Positions 35,324-54,404 are shown, numbered from the stretch's first letter. The stretch is 64,000 bases of DNA from Girardinichthys multiradiatus (GCF_021462225.1 NC_061805.1:50631860-50695859), one strand, 5' to 3'. The notes: generated from the letters alone by a model not told the origin. Made by a program: numbers and translations.

Positions 35324-38300
35324 GTTTTTAAACAAAGATCTAACAGGCAGTCCAGATGAAGTCCACCAAGTCCTAAACATCTAAAGTGTCCTTCAAGCGT
35401 CATAAATGGTCAAAAACACTTGAAACAGATGAGAATATCCCAGAGATGGAGTTCAGTTTAAAGCCTATCAGCAACAATAGCTAATTATTGGCAACAAAGT
35501 ATAAAAAAAACTGATCAAACATAAATTAATTAAGAAGTTTATATAAAATTCCTTAAATAAAAAGGTGATTCGTTGATGAGTTGGAACCTTGTTAAAAAAC
35601 TTTTCACCATAAATCTGTTGCCTTGAGACAGTTAAAGCAGAACAGCACAGTAAATAATAAGTAATACATTTATTCATTAAACATGTATATTATGACCAAT
35701 ATGGCTCCTTGGTTGGACAATGTGGTCGTTTCCATCTTTGAAAGAAAAGCTCTTCTTTACAACACGGTTTACTTCATGCTGCTGTAAAGATCTCAACATC
35801 TGAGGTGACTTTAACTGAACCAGAGAGAAGCTGCGATGAAACTCAGACAGAACCAGCAAACACACTAATAAAAGCAAGATGTTAAAATATTAGATTTAAA
35901 AAACATTAAAATATGGGTAATAATGTATTTATATTACAAAACCTACATGTTGTACTTTTACTTCTAAAATAACCAAATATTACTCTGTGATATTATATGT
36001 CGACTGTAATGAACAGTTGCTGCATTTAGGGGGCGCCACGGTGGATCGTTTCCTCTCATCATGTCCTGACTGACCTTCTGTCACACCAACCCTCTCCAAG
36101 TCCTCCATGGACCTTCTCTGTGGTTTTCTACACCTCTGCTCTGTGCCACCCGTTGCTTTAGATGCTTCACCCACCTTCAGCATCTCCACTCCTTCCAACT
36201 TCAGTGCTCCACCTGCATCCCTCTTATTCAAACACATGGATTTGGATTTTTTATTCCTCTTCTGTCCAGAGCACACCTCCATCCCTCCAGCCTCTCCTCC
36301 ACCTGCTAACTACTCTCTCTGCAGAACGTAGTGTCATCTGCAAACAAATAATCATCCATGGCGCTTCTTGTTGACCCCATCTGTCTGCACGTCCATCATC
36401 ACTGCAAACAACAGCTCAGAGCTGATCCCTGAGAGATCCTACATCCTGTCACCTCACACCTCACCTCTGTCTCACTGTCCGTGTACATGTCCTTCTGGTG
36501 TCCCTCTGAGCAGCTCTTCTGCTGTCTCTAGGTCCACAAATAAACTGAACGTTTCCATGAAAACACTGAAGACCACCGAATATAAACTAAGCACCAGCAG
36601 GAACAAAAAGATCTAGAAATGTCGGCACTGATGGGCCTCCGTACTTTTTAATTAAATAATATGTTATTATTATTATTGTCCTGTCTTTGTTCATACCTGC
36701 GAACAGATCCTCGTTGTCATCATCAAAGAATGAGTCCTGTTTGGGTCCATTTGAGTTGGTGCTGATGTCCACAGCAGACAGACTGGCTGGTTCTGACTAA
36801 ACAGAAACATAAAATGAAGCAGATCAAATCAGAACAAACTAAACTGAGCAGGTTGGGTTCTTCACAGTAGAGATGAACAAACTGGAACCCAAATAAATAT
36901 CCAGGACCTGTGAAACAATTCAACATCCCATGAATCAGATGATAGTTTGGCTTTAAAATGTAAAACCAGCTGCTTTGGACCTTTTCCATTTCTGGTTAAA
37001 TAAGGTAAGAAGGTGCATCAAAAACTGCTGCAAACTATTTACAGTAATTATTTAAACCCTTTTTTTTTTGCAGGATTTAAACCCTGAACTTTAATTAAAA
37101 CCTGGAACCAACCTGCAAACATTAGGGCTGATTGACTGCGGTCACCTACTACTCTCCCCTCTGATAAAGTTTCATTTCACGTTTCTCTGCTCTGCGCCGT
37201 TTCCTTGAACTTCGGGAGGAAGGTTTTACTGCAGCTGAGGGAAGGCGGTTCAGCTCATGGTTGTAATTCAGAAGGAAATGGTCAAAAACCACAAACACAA
37301 CTTTAAAGAAGCGACCAACTCAAACAGTGGTTTTAATTTTAACGTCTGGTTCCTTTTATTGAACATTTTAGCACGCGGTGCATCACTTTCCCTCCAGCCT
37401 TCTGATCCAAGGAACAAGCAATTCAGAGGCCATAATGGCCTTTATGTTAGAGACCAGATCAGGTTTAAAGTTCCTCACAGCTTCAACTCATCCTTAAAAG
37501 AAATATTAAAAGAACAAAGTGAGAAAAAAATGAAAATATTTAACCTTTTCTAAATAAGTGTTAAATGTAAAGAAGCATGTTGTGCAGAGGGAAGACGTCG
37601 CTGCAGAGTTATGGTTCAAAGCCTAGTTACTGATTATCGTTCTGCAGATCTGGTAACACCGGGCCTACGATGAAGGTTCCTTCACCCAGAATCCCTCAGT
37701 GAGGAGAAGCTGAATTCTTCCTGAAACTGCAGGAGAACCCACTGGATCTCATCTCAGAGAACAAACCTGTTCTTTCTAAGCAGCGTGGGAACTGCTTCAT
37801 CTGCAGGTCATCCATCCTGCTGAACCTCAGAGCGCTCCGGCTCCAACAGAGGGAGAACTGTAACCAGATCTAAGCAGAGAGAGCCGTAATAACAGCTTCT
37901 GTGCTCTGATGCTGCAGGAACCTGCCTGACCAGATTCTCACCTATCCACAAAAAACATGCAGGGTTCTGATTCAGCTCTACTAACAAACACTGAGGAAGC
38001 AACACGTTTGCAAGCTGCAGTAGAACATGAAGTTCTGTTGCATCCTCCAGTCGGTGCCGGACGCTTTTAATTCTCCTTCAAACAGTTTTTTATCATGACT
38101 CCAAATGTGTTGCTCCACAGTCGGACCATGAAAACGTTTGAGAGTCTTGATGAGGATCCTGAGGTCCAACTCAGGTATGATGCGTCTGGATCGGTAAGAT
38201 CCAACATGGTTGTTGATTTATTTCTTCATTGCAATAATAAAACTAAAAGCTGCGCGTTCTCATTTGCAGCAGTTTCTGATGTAATTATATGGAAAAATGA

Positions 38301-41300
38301 GAAGAACTGAACGTGTTTAAAACAATAACGAAGGTTTCTGAGAAGGTCTGAATGTTTGTCCTGTTGAGGAGCAACAAGCATCAGAAGATCCCTTTATTGA
38401 TGGATCAAACATTTACAGCTAGAGAGCAGAATCCATGGTTCCATCAAGCCATCCAGGTCCTGAAGAAGCAAAGCAGCCCCAGACCATCATGCTACCACCA
38501 CCATGCTTCATTGTATGCACTGGTGTGATGATGTTCTTCTGAAATGCTGCGTTAGATTTACTCCAGATGTAAGAGGACACACCTTTTTTTGGGTCAGCAG
38601 TGGTTCCGGTCCAAGAGCTGCCCAGTCTTCTCTCTCTAATTGTTGAATCCAGACCTCTGACCCTAACTGAGGCAGAGAGGACTGCAGAGCTTTAGATGTT
38701 GTTCTGGGTTTTTCTGTGACCTCCTGGATGAGTTGTGGATGTTCTCTTGGAATAATTTTGGAACGCCGGCCAGTCCTGGGAAGGTTCTCCACTGTTCCAT
38801 GTTCTACATGTGTGGATGATGGTTCTCACTGTGGTTCTGTGGAGTCCCAAAGCTTTAGAACTGGGTCTGTAACTCCAGACTGATAGATGTCAGGGACTTT
38901 GTTTCTTATCTGTTCTTGAGTTATTCAGATCTGGAGGAGGTCGTGCTGCTGCTCAGATCTTTTAGCCTCCTTCATGTTGTCAGAGAGATTCTTTATAAGT
39001 GGGTTCCTGATTCTGCAGGCCTGGCAGTAACCAGGCCTTGATGTGGCTAATGAAACTGCACCAACATCAAATTCTGCTTTAATAAGATTTTTGAAATAAA
39101 GCTGATCTAAAAGATAAATAATATTGCCAATTTAATTTGTTTTTCAAATAAAAAAAATCATTCCATGGTTTAGTTTGTGCCAAAAGCAGCTTAGAAATGA
39201 AGTAAAACTGCAACAACAAATCAATTTCCCAGCTAAACCCGCTCTGCATGCAACAGTTACTGAACCACAGAGTGTCACAACTTCACTGAACCTGGTCCAG
39301 TTCATCATCTCAGCGGTCCAATTTCTGCACACAAGCATTTTTATTTCTTTATTCTGTCCCAGCGGCGTTCCTGGGATCCTGCTGAGACCCGGGTCCAGAT
39401 GGCTAACATGTTGCTGGGTGTGTCTGGGCAGCAGGTGGAGGTTTCTCAGGTCAGCGTTAAAAACACAAGCCTGGAGCGACAGAGACAGAACCAAGCTCAA
39501 CGCTGGAGTCCAGAAAACAACAAAGGACAGACAGGATGGAGAGATTATAGCTGACAGGACAGAAAAACAGGAAAGGATGGACGAGTCAGAAGGAAATGAC
39601 TGATAACGGTCAACTTCCTCACTTCTGTGTGAAGGAAACACAGGAGGAACACGTCACTGCTTCCAGAAACAGTTAAAAGCAGAATCTGACGTAAAATCTG
39701 TGAAATCACTGACAAACCAGGAAAAAACTGAAATATTGTTTTTTGGTTATTATGCAGGTTAGAGAGAATCTGTTGTAATCTGGGTCCTGGCTCATGTCTT
39801 TGGGCCTGAAGTTCAGAAAAAAACTTAAAGAGAAACTGCAATAAAACTTTAGATTAAGTTAAAAATTGTCAGTTGGGGTTGGGAACCAACCAATAAAACA
39901 TTTCAAATCACCTTAGGTCCAAAGGTTCTTCTACCAAGCCATGCAAAGACTCCACCAGAGGTTTCTAACAGATTTCTGCTTCAAAAACACTGAACTGCAA
40001 AAATATTCATTAAATCAAGAGAGAGCTCCTAACCTGCTGTTCTACCGCAGCTCTGGGTCGGCCCCAATGATCCCAGTGCTTATCTGAGGTTCTGGTGCTT
40101 CTCCAGATCTCTCAGGTCTCAACCCAAACACGACCCAGTGAGAGGAAGTCACAGCCTGCCATCTCATTTTAATGCTACCTACTAGGGTGGTCCTGATCAC
40201 TGAGGGAATATCTGAGTGAATGGAAACCTGCCGGATTTACTGTTACAGAGCTAACTACTAGCATCGACACCAGCAGCCATATTTCCCTGGATGTTCAAAC
40301 TCCAAACAACATGTTCACAACGTCAGGTTCTACAGCGCAATGTTTGCCTCTGGTTTAATTATAGGATATAAATAAGATGAAATGTAGAGAAATTATTTAT
40401 ACCTGAAACTTTCACTACTTTTTAAAAACCCAAACCCAGTTCACTGGACACTGAACCTGGCGCTGCTGGGAGATCTCAGAATTTCCCAGTTGGAACTCCG
40501 GCTTCAGGAAATGCATCAGTGACCTGTTGCATTTCCAAATGGGAACTTGAAAAAATGAAAGTACAAACAGAACACAAAGAAAGGCTTTCCAGTGATCTGA
40601 AAGGCTTTCCAGTGATCTGAAAGGCTTTCCAGTGACCTGACCGGCTTTCCAGTGACCTGACCGGCTTTCCAGTGACCTGACCTGCTTTCCAGTGACCTGA
40701 CTGGCTTTCCAGTGACCTGAAAGGCTTTCCAGTGACCTGACCGGCTTTCCAGTGACCTGACCGGCTTTCCAGTGACCTGAAAGGCTTTCCAGTGACCTGA
40801 AAGGCTTTCCAGTGACCTGACCGGCTTTCCAGTGACCTGACCGGCTTTCCAGTGACCTGACCTGCTTTCCAGTGACCTGACTGGCTTTCCAGTGACCTGA
40901 AAGGCTTTCCAGTGACCTGACCGGCTTTCCAGTGACCTGACCTGCTTTCCAGTGACCTGACCTGCTTTCCAGTGACCTGAAAGGCTTTCCAGAGACCTGA
41001 CTGGCTTTCCAGTGACCTGACCGGCTTTCCAGTGACCTGAAAGGCTTTCCAGTGATCTGAAAGGCTTTCCAGTGACCTGACTGGCTTTCCAGTGACCTGA
41101 CTGGCTTTCCAGTGACCTTAAAGGCTTTTCAGTGACCTGACAGCAGTCAGCATAGGGGGGAGCTGTGCAGAAAGCAGCAGTGTCTCATTTTCTCTCCAAG
41201 TTTTTTCCACACAGGCTTAACTGGAACTGTGACATATTAGCATTAGCCTAACAGGCCATCAAGTTCCTCCAGATGAAAACATCAGCAGAAGCAAGACGTG

Positions 41301-42524
41301 GGTTTCAGGACTGCAGATGTTTGTTTCCAGGCAGATTTATGCATCTAGCACTGATGTGTTATTTTACTGCAGATACAGATACATCAGTTTTAAGGAACGA
41401 TCACAGTGGGACTCGAGATCAGCAAATTTCTCAATGACTCGGGGCGTTATCAAGGTCACACCATCGTGACTGGGGGTAGGGGCATCCCTGATACTTTCTG
41501 TTTGCCTACTTGAACTGGGTCATTGCTGGCTTGTTCTGCACAGTGACCCGATGGACTACAGATAGCAACACCAGCTGAGAACAATGCATCAACCTGCATT
41601 TTATGGTTTCAGAAGCAACACATTCACTGCCAGGTTGGACAGACCTATGAGGGACTCATTTGATAAGACCCAAACCATCAGAACATATTCAGTTCTTCAC
41701 AGCTGCAGCTTTCAGAACTTCTGCCAGGCAGCCATGTAGGAAACAGCATCTCCCACACCAAACTGCAGCCCAGAGTGGGCGGATTTCCTGCAGGAGCAGA
41801 ATCACTTGATCCGATAAAAACCTGGCTGAGAGCAGATCATCATGGAGACAATCAGATTCACTCCTGCAAACTGAGGCCTTAAAGGAGGAAACAGGAGGAG
41901 TCACAGGTTAATAAACGGTGCACCTGACCCCCGGTCCACCTTAAAGGGAATAAACATCCTTCATCAGTTTAATGGGGCTTTGTGAAGGAGCGCTCTCCAT
42001 AAAACACACACAACTTGCTCTGTTGCTCACAAAGGAAGTGAATCTCTCTCTATCACACACACGTACACACACCGTGTTTTACTATCTTTATGAGGACTTT
42101 TCAGTTACTTCTATTGACTTCCATTCATTTTCCTTGATTTTTAGTGCCTAACCCTGACCCTAACAATAACTCAATTCATACCCTAGTCCTAAACCTAACC
42201 CCTGTCCCAAGAACGGAATTTGGAAAAGTGAGAACCAGGAAAATGTCCTCACTTTGTCAAAATGTCCTCACTTTGTCAAAATGTCCTCACTTTGTCAAAA
42301 TGTCCTCACTTTGTCAAAATGTCCTCACTTTGTCAAAATGTCCTCACTTTGTCAAAATGTCCTCACTTTGCGATAAAAATACAAAAATTGGTTCTCACTC
42401 AGCAACAAGTACAAGAACACACACACACATAGAGCCATACTTGTCCTTTTTTGTCCTGTCAGCACTCTGGTTTTCATTCCTGGAGATGATTGTCTTCCTT
42501 AAGTGTCACAACAGCTCCTCAGTG

Positions 42525-42560
<36 letters not shown>

Positions 42561-43681
42561 CAGGCTGCAGTTTGTTTCTGGTTGAACCAACGTTATGAAT
42601 CAATGGCAGGAGAACCACTTCGGATAAACATATGAGATAGGCCCAGAAGGATGCAGTGAAGATGAACAATGAGCAGGAAAGTTCTGATAAAAACCGTTTT
42701 TGGTGCGTTTTGGTCCTGACAACAATCAGTCGTTCAAGCGGGATTATCAGTCACTGTGTGTTCTTCCAAAGCCCTGACATTTAACCCAACGGTTGCTGCA
42801 TCCATTCAATAAATGCATCAAAACTAAGAACTACCAGGATCTTCAGCCTTTAAATGCATCACCAAATAAAACGCACTTTTCTTTACATTCTGTAAAAATC
42901 AGATCAAGATTATATGTTTGATGCACCAATAGGGATAATCTCATAATTACTTTATGAATCCATTGGTTTTACAACAAATACCGAGCCAACGAGGAACCTG
43001 CAGGTTTTCTAACTGCTTTACTGGTTAGCAGAGGAAACCAGAGATCAGAACCTGGTCAGTCCAGTTAAATTAAAGGATTTCTTTGCTTTTCCTGCTGTTA
43101 AACATCCAATAACTTTGTTAACCTCACGTCTTTATTCTTTGAGGTTATTTTTGTCTTCAATTACTGTAAAAATGCAGAAATGAAGACAGAACAGAACAGC
43201 TGAAAGAGCAGATGATGGTTGTGTTTCTTTTTTCCCTGCCTCCCCTGAAGGCACCACCCCGCTTACCTGTGTGACTGTCACCTGACCGCGTGCAAACACA
43301 CCTACTACGTGTTTTTTTTCATGCACTATAGACCCTTTTCGGCTCCCGTAAGTGTGGCAGTGAAGGCCACTGTCTTGCGGATCTTCGTATGATCTGTCAG
43401 GAGATAAAACGCGATTTTTTCCTCTAAAAGGTGAATAAAACCGAATCCTCCGTCCGAACCGAACTCCATTCATTAAACCTCTGATTTAAGCTGGGACTTT
43501 TCCTCTGCTGTCAGCCGGAGACATCACGCCTTGTCCGGCTGTCTGCCTCCCCTCCATCAACCCTGCCTCCCTCCTGTCTTACCTCCTGGGTGGCGCTCGG
43601 TTCCAGGAACAGGTCCTCTCCGTCCTCCACCTCATGGAAATCGGTTCGGTCCGGTGGAGGGTCCCGGGCTGTTTCCGCCAT
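20242..43681 (-). CDS. snx2: Sorting nexin 2 (PX-BAR protein), 15 coding exons
   Basis: Exons, in coding order: 43681-43583, 36796-36697, 35271-35111, 35025-34959, 34324-34281, 33985-33844, 33576-33498, 31938-31863, 28849-28736, 28110-28017, 25681-25476, 25099-24956, 20933-20853, 20760-20689, 20292-20242. All introns are GT-AG, and the phases join into 509 residues plus TAG (human SNX2 is about 519). SNX2 binds phosphoinositides on early endosomes and, paired with SNX5/6, tubulates membrane for ESCPE-1/retromer cargo retrieval. Two acidic DLF motifs (residues 23-25 and 63-65) match the known SNX27-binding motifs. The PX domain spans about 135-260, with RRFSDF at 172-177 and the PPAPEKS loop. 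The BAR domain spans about 290-509 and ends in [31 protein letters not shown] and the [13 protein letters not shown] segment favour SNX2 over SNX1. The start ATG at 43681 matches the family N-terminus. Confidence 0.96.
22080..22091 (-). other. snx2: Candidate 12-nt snx2 microexon
   Basis: Within the 4.0-kb intron between coding exons 12 and 13, the minus strand has a pyrimidine-rich run ending in CCAG, then GAGATTGAGGAG, then GTAGGA. Both neighbouring exons meet at a codon boundary, so inclusion would add exactly Glu-Ile-Glu-Glu to the BAR helix after residue 442 without a frameshift. Ten of the twelve bases match the last twelve bases of exon 12 (GAGATCAAGGAG). Splicing is inferred only; the known vertebrate protein lacks these residues. 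Confidence 0.35.
23205..23410. promoter_or_regulatory. TGACAG motif cluster in snx2 intron 12
   Basis: Five exact TGACAG hexamers on the plus strand at 23210, 23275, 23313, 23383 and 23403, the core bound by MEIS/TGIF-class homeodomain proteins. Two sit in a near-identical 15-base context (CCCGACTYCTGACAG). The block is GC-rich against an AT-rich intron. An intronic enhancer is a reasonable but unproven reading. Confidence 0.4.
24381..24640 (+). repeat. Tc1 relic in snx2 intron 12
   Basis: The part at about 24510-24590 resembles the 3' coding end of a teleost Tc1 family (GAGGAAGCTAAAGATTAGGG, followed by an AACCTCAAAAACTTGG segment). The left end carries GATCAAAAATATTCATACCC, similar to that family's terminal sequence. 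It is heavily decayed, and the family assignment rests on general resemblance. Confidence 0.45.
26268..27318. mobile_element. hAT-like non-autonomous element (relic) in snx2 intron 10
   Basis: The left end starts CAGGGTTCGTACACTTTCC and continues with AAATTCAAGCACTTTTCGAG. The right end carries the inverse type of motif, AAGGATTTCAAGCACC, followed by TGCAGGAGCC. These CAGGGTTCGTACA ends and repeated CAAGCACTTT motifs are typical of hAT-type elements in fish. About 1.05 kb lies between, with no transposase recognised. The right terminus is eroded and no clean 8-bp target duplication is visible. Confidence 0.5.
28190..28735 (+). repeat. Long polypyrimidine tract in snx2 intron 9
   Basis: Over 500 bases with strong C/T bias on the plus strand (runs such as CTTCCTCCTCTTCCC), so the snx2 transcript strand is purine-rich. 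It ends directly at the donor of coding exon 9. Composition alone explains the open frames here. Confidence 0.8.
29100..29345. promoter_or_regulatory. GC- and CpG-rich island in snx2 intron 8
   Basis: A 240-base patch rich in CpG (AGGAGCGGCGGCAGCGAGGG, ACCGGACGGAACGACGTGC) inside an otherwise AT-rich intron. It has no repeat signature and no exon-like frame. It could be an internal enhancer or an alternative promoter. This is inference from composition. Confidence 0.3.
32560..33220. repeat. TTAGCA/GCTAAC-rich low-complexity stretch in snx2 intron 7
   Basis: The words GCTAAC, TTAGCAG and GCTGCTAA recur at irregular spacing for about 600 bases, in both orientations. No transposon ends or coding frame were recognised. 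Confidence 0.5.
35279..35322. repeat. (CA)22 microsatellite abutting snx2 exon 3
   Basis: Forty-four bases of pure CA on the plus strand. On the snx2 strand this is (TG)22 ending four bases before the acceptor CAG of coding exon 3, where a pyrimidine tract would normally be. Confidence 0.97.
36005..36535 (-). mobile_element. LINE reverse-transcriptase relic in snx2 intron 2
   Basis: On the minus strand, TTTGCAGATGAC (36333-36344) encodes FADD, the catalytic box of a reverse transcriptase. It is followed by a segment like the ESREQVEE..ERW region and, near the end, GGACTTGGAGAGGGTTGGTG. Frames are broken by several indels. The same LINE family, on the plus strand, lies between snx2 and rnf214. 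Inserted in the same direction as snx2. Confidence 0.7.
38395..39070 (-). repeat. Tc1-type relic in snx2 intron 1
   Basis: The plus strand carries CAGACCATCATGCTACCACC followed by ACCATGCTTC, the reverse complement of the KHGGG(S)MMVWG coding segment. A 94-codon minus-strand frame at 38508-38792 has Tc1 N-terminal character ([13 protein letters not shown]). The far end (ATGTTGTCAGAGAGATTCT, then GGCAGTAACCAGGCC) is shared with about 59155-59240. Confidence 0.6.
40581..41140. repeat. 20-bp minisatellite, 28 units, in snx2 intron 1
   Basis: Twenty-eight head-to-tail copies of a 20-base unit, consensus NNGGCTTTCCAGTGACCTGA. Variation is concentrated in the first three bases, which are AAG, CCG, CCT or CTG. 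The order of these variants is not random: the series AAG-CCG-CCG-CCT-CTG-AAG-CCG starts at 40621 and again at 40801, a 180-base higher-order period of nine units. Confidence 0.98.
42060..42430 (+). repeat. Teleost interspersed repeat with 19-bp tandem array
   Basis: Begins with TTTATGAGGACTTTTCAGTT-type sequence, passes a CCTAACCCTGACCCTAAC stretch, then has seven copies of a 19-base unit (AAATGTCCTCACTTTGTCA) at 42241-42371. The whole arrangement is a known type of dispersed repeat in teleosts. It lies in snx2 intron 1. Confidence 0.8.
42528..42559. repeat. (TG)16 microsatellite
   Basis: Thirty-two bases of pure TG in snx2 intron 1. Confidence 0.96.
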
Positions 43682-43764
43682 GTTCCTGCAGCTAACGGAG
43701 ATCCAAACACTGAGGAGCTGGCAGGAAGAGAGGAGGAGCAGGAGTCAGGAGGTTCTCCTGCTGC

Positions 43765-43774
43765 GTCATGTGAC
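43765..43774. promoter_or_regulatory. M-box/E-box (GTCATGTGAC) upstream of snx2
   Basis: The palindromic 10-mer GTCATGTGAC lies 84 bases upstream of the snx2 start codon, where the promoter or 5' UTR should be. It is the extended E-box recognised by MiT/TFE factors (MITF, TFEB) and USF. Control of an endosomal gene by TFEB-type factors would make sense, but this is inference from one motif. Confidence 0.4.
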
Positions 43775-43983
43775 TGTCCTGCTGGGAACCAGAGAGCAGC
43801 GGGGAAAACGAAGATGTCTCACTCTGATCGCTGTTTGAAGTTTGGTTAAGCAAAATAACTGGAAAATGGTTTATGCTGGTATGACTATTTCTACATTTCT
43901 TAAAAATATGCTTCTAAACTCAAGGGATGAACTATTCCAGGTTTAAGATCCAGGTTTAAACCAGATGTTCAGTCTCTTTGTAC

Positions 43984-45075
43984 AAGGGCAGTGAGACAGC
44001 GGTGAGGTGTGTGTTAGGAGTGACCGATGCAATCAAGCTGGGAAAAGGATTATATTAGGAATCAGATCTGAGCTCTTTCTTTTTTGAAATGATGATGGAC
44101 AGGATAACAGGTGAGATCAGACAGGATCCTAATGGACTTTAATGTTTGCAGGTGGCAGAGAGTCTGGAGAGGTGGAGGTAAGCCCTGGGGAGAAGAGGAA
44201 TAGAAGTCAGTAGATGCAATAGAAACACATTTTCAATTAATCTAAAATTGTTTCCAACAATCCAGAATGCAAATTAGAAGACAGATGATATGCACATATT
44301 GAAACAAAGGTGATTCTGAAGCTCCTCCTCCATTACTGGTTTTCCCTTGTGGCGATACTAGCTGAATCTATGGTAAACTACGTGAAAGCAGTTTGGTTGT
44401 CCTCCAGATAACTCATTACAAACAATCCCAGCATCACATATGATGAAAATATGTTGAGCAGAACGCAAATGTTTCAGTTTTCACAACCTTTTTTCCCACT
44501 AACAGGTTCAACATGTGACTCACTGAGGAAGGACCTTCTACTGTGGAGGATGGAACAAGTCATATCTACAGAAGCCATGTGAATGGATGAGATGGAGCAG
44601 AACAGGGCAGCTGAAAGTAGTGGCTGTAGAACCGAATATGGACACGTTTAAGTACCTCGGGTCAACCATCCAAAGCAACAGGAGAGGTGAAGAAGAGAAG
44701 GCAGTCAGTGGATGGAGATGAAGATGGTGGCGGGAGCTGCTATGATAAATGTGGCACCAACACACAGAAGGTGGAGCTTGGAGAGTGGAACATGCGTTTT
44801 ACTGGGAGTGACCAAAAAGGATTGAAATTAAGTGGTACAGCTCAGGTTGGAGACAACGTTAGATAGACTTGATGCAGAGGGGATAAACTGGACAGAGGAT
44901 GTTGAAGATGGAGCTGCCAGGATGGAGGAAAACAGGAACACCACAAAGAGGGTTTCTAGCCGTAGTTAAGGAGGATATGCAGAGAGCTGGCATGGCAGAG
45001 GAGGATGATGGGCATAGATGCGATGGACGGAGATGATCCAAAGGGAGCAACTAGGGGTCACCTCAGGGAACCTTT
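43984..45075 (+). mobile_element. LINE reverse-transcriptase relic between snx2 and rnf214
   Basis: Starts with AGTGAGACAGCGGTGAGGTG, then encodes MMMDRITGEIRQ and a broken FADD region (about 44095-44215). After about 350 bases of unrelated sequence it resumes with DTFKYLGSTIQSNRR (about 44640-44690) and a decayed C-terminal domain to about 45075. Multiple stops. Same family as the relic at 36005-36535 but opposite in direction. It fills most of the space between the two genes. Confidence 0.72.
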
Positions 45076-45720
45076 AGAAGGGGAGGCAAGATGAGGGTCA
45101 CTGATAATCTTTGGATGGAACATCAAACTTAAAAGGTCATGATAGAATTTACCATACTGTTATTATAAGGAGGTGGGTGATGGGCAAATAAATAAATATA
45201 TGTTGCAACTCACTGGCTTTTTAAAAAAGACCCGAGAGTATCCCTCTTGTTGGAAGCATTTTGAGCAGCTACAAGAAGAGGAAGATATACAAATTATTTC
45301 CAAAGGGAATTGAATGCTGCAGTTTGCTACCAGGTAGTTTTCTCAACTAAGATGATCACCAACCAATAATAACCAAAAATATTCTTCAAAATGTTCGCTT
45401 GTTATCAAATGTATTACTTGTGACAAACTTTTTTATTGAGTATAAATTCATCAGATGCTATAGACGATCTATGTTTCCTAACGTCCCAACGATTGAGGTG
45501 TTTCCGCCGGATCGTTTTCAGGGGAACACAAACATCCGTCTGTTCAACCTGCAGAAATTATAAACTGCGTGTTAAAAAGATAAAAATATCAGTTTTTCTT
45601 CAAAGGATTTTTTAAAACACGGAGAGAGGTCACCTCCACCCAGTGGATGTGTCACTAACTCGGCGTTTTATCGTCTGCCGGAAATCTTTAAGTTTCTGTT
45701 TTTGTAGTTCAGTAAGCAGC

Positions 45721-53414
<7,694 letters not shown>

Positions 53415-53492
53415 CGGACCGCTCCGCAGTTTGATTTAAACATGTTTTGGGTTTTCTGTCGAGTTATTGCTGTTATTAAATCATTCAGAAGC

Positions 53493-53498
53493 AATAAA
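53493..53498 (+). promoter_or_regulatory. rnf214 polyadenylation signal
   Basis: AATAAA 79 bases after the rnf214 stop codon, the first canonical signal. A second AATAAA is at 53630-53635, after a T-rich run, and could serve as an alternative. Confidence 0.6.
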
Positions 53499-53639
53499 CG
53501 ATAAGAGAAGATTTTAATTATTTCAGATGATTTTTAACAAGCTCAGATTTATTAAAACATTTGATTAAACTTTTTGATCATTTTTTTTTTTTTTTTTAGG
53601 AGTTTGAACTTTTATTGTTAAGCTGAGAAAATAAAGTGA

Positions 53640-54400
53640 CCTAAACACAAAAAAAACCAAACATTCAGTTTTTATTGCTGACTTTCTCTGCTCTCACTCT
53701 GAGATCTCAGCCTTTAAAAACTTTAAGCCTTTCCTCTTTTTAAAGATTTCCCTCCAAACTCCCACTCCCCGTCTCCCCGAGGACATCCCAGTCCGCTTTA
53801 ATGGGAGCTCTGGTCGCTCAATGGACAGGGTTAAAGGAGGCGTCCCATCCCAATAAATATCGGAGCGGAGTGCTGAAAATGTGCGGCGGTGCATGAGTGT
53901 GAATAACGGCAGGCTGCGTCCTGTTTACTGTCTGGACCCGTCTCTCTGTGTCATTTTAAAGGTTACCGTCTTTCTGCACAATCCGACCGATTTTAGAGGC
54001 AGCACCAAGAAGAGCAGCTTGTCTCCAACTACAGCAGCTGCAGGAGGATTCAGCCCTGAGGCAGAGGAGGTCAGACATCTCTGCTGCAATTAACAGGAAG
54101 AGAAAGGAGCTAAAATCTCATTTACAGAATAGACCTCTAGTAGAGAAATGCATTTTTTATGTTTTTACTGTTCATTTTTTCTGAAAATCTGAAGAATTTC
54201 ATAACTTTATGCCAACAAGATGACAAAGTAAAATGATTCTCCATTAATTAACTGGTGACCAGTGAGGGCGTAAAGATGCTTCACTACAGCTCAAATAAAC
54301 CTCAACACGGATCCAGAAGTCTGGGAACATCCTATCTGTCTGACGGTGTCATCAAGGAGAGGTTCCAGGTGGAGGCAGAGGGATCTGCTGAGCTTTATTC
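53640..54400. other. Intergenic stretch after rnf214, no gene recognised
   Basis: Short open frames only. A CG-bearing part near 53750-53960 has no recognised function. Confidence 0.55.
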
Positions 54401-54404
54401 TGTT

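Noticed and set aside
34857..35384. A 175-codon plus-strand frame
   Set aside because: It overlaps snx2 exons 3 and 4 in antisense and includes the (CA)n repeat. No recognisable domain.
42144..42635. A 163-codon open frame with a [18 protein letters not shown] repeated peptide
   Set aside because: It is produced by the 19-bp tandem repeat and the (TG)n run inside a dispersed element. No homology or splice context.
20242..43681. Assignment of the sorting nexin as SNX1
   Set aside because: The segments DISx[30 protein letters not shown] and WFEEKQQxFENLD agree with SNX2 and not with SNX1.
45643..45718. In-frame upstream ATG for rnf214
   Set aside because: It has a weak context and the extra 26 residues (hydrophobic, Cys-rich) do not look like the family. 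The ATG at 45721 is preferred, though not proven.
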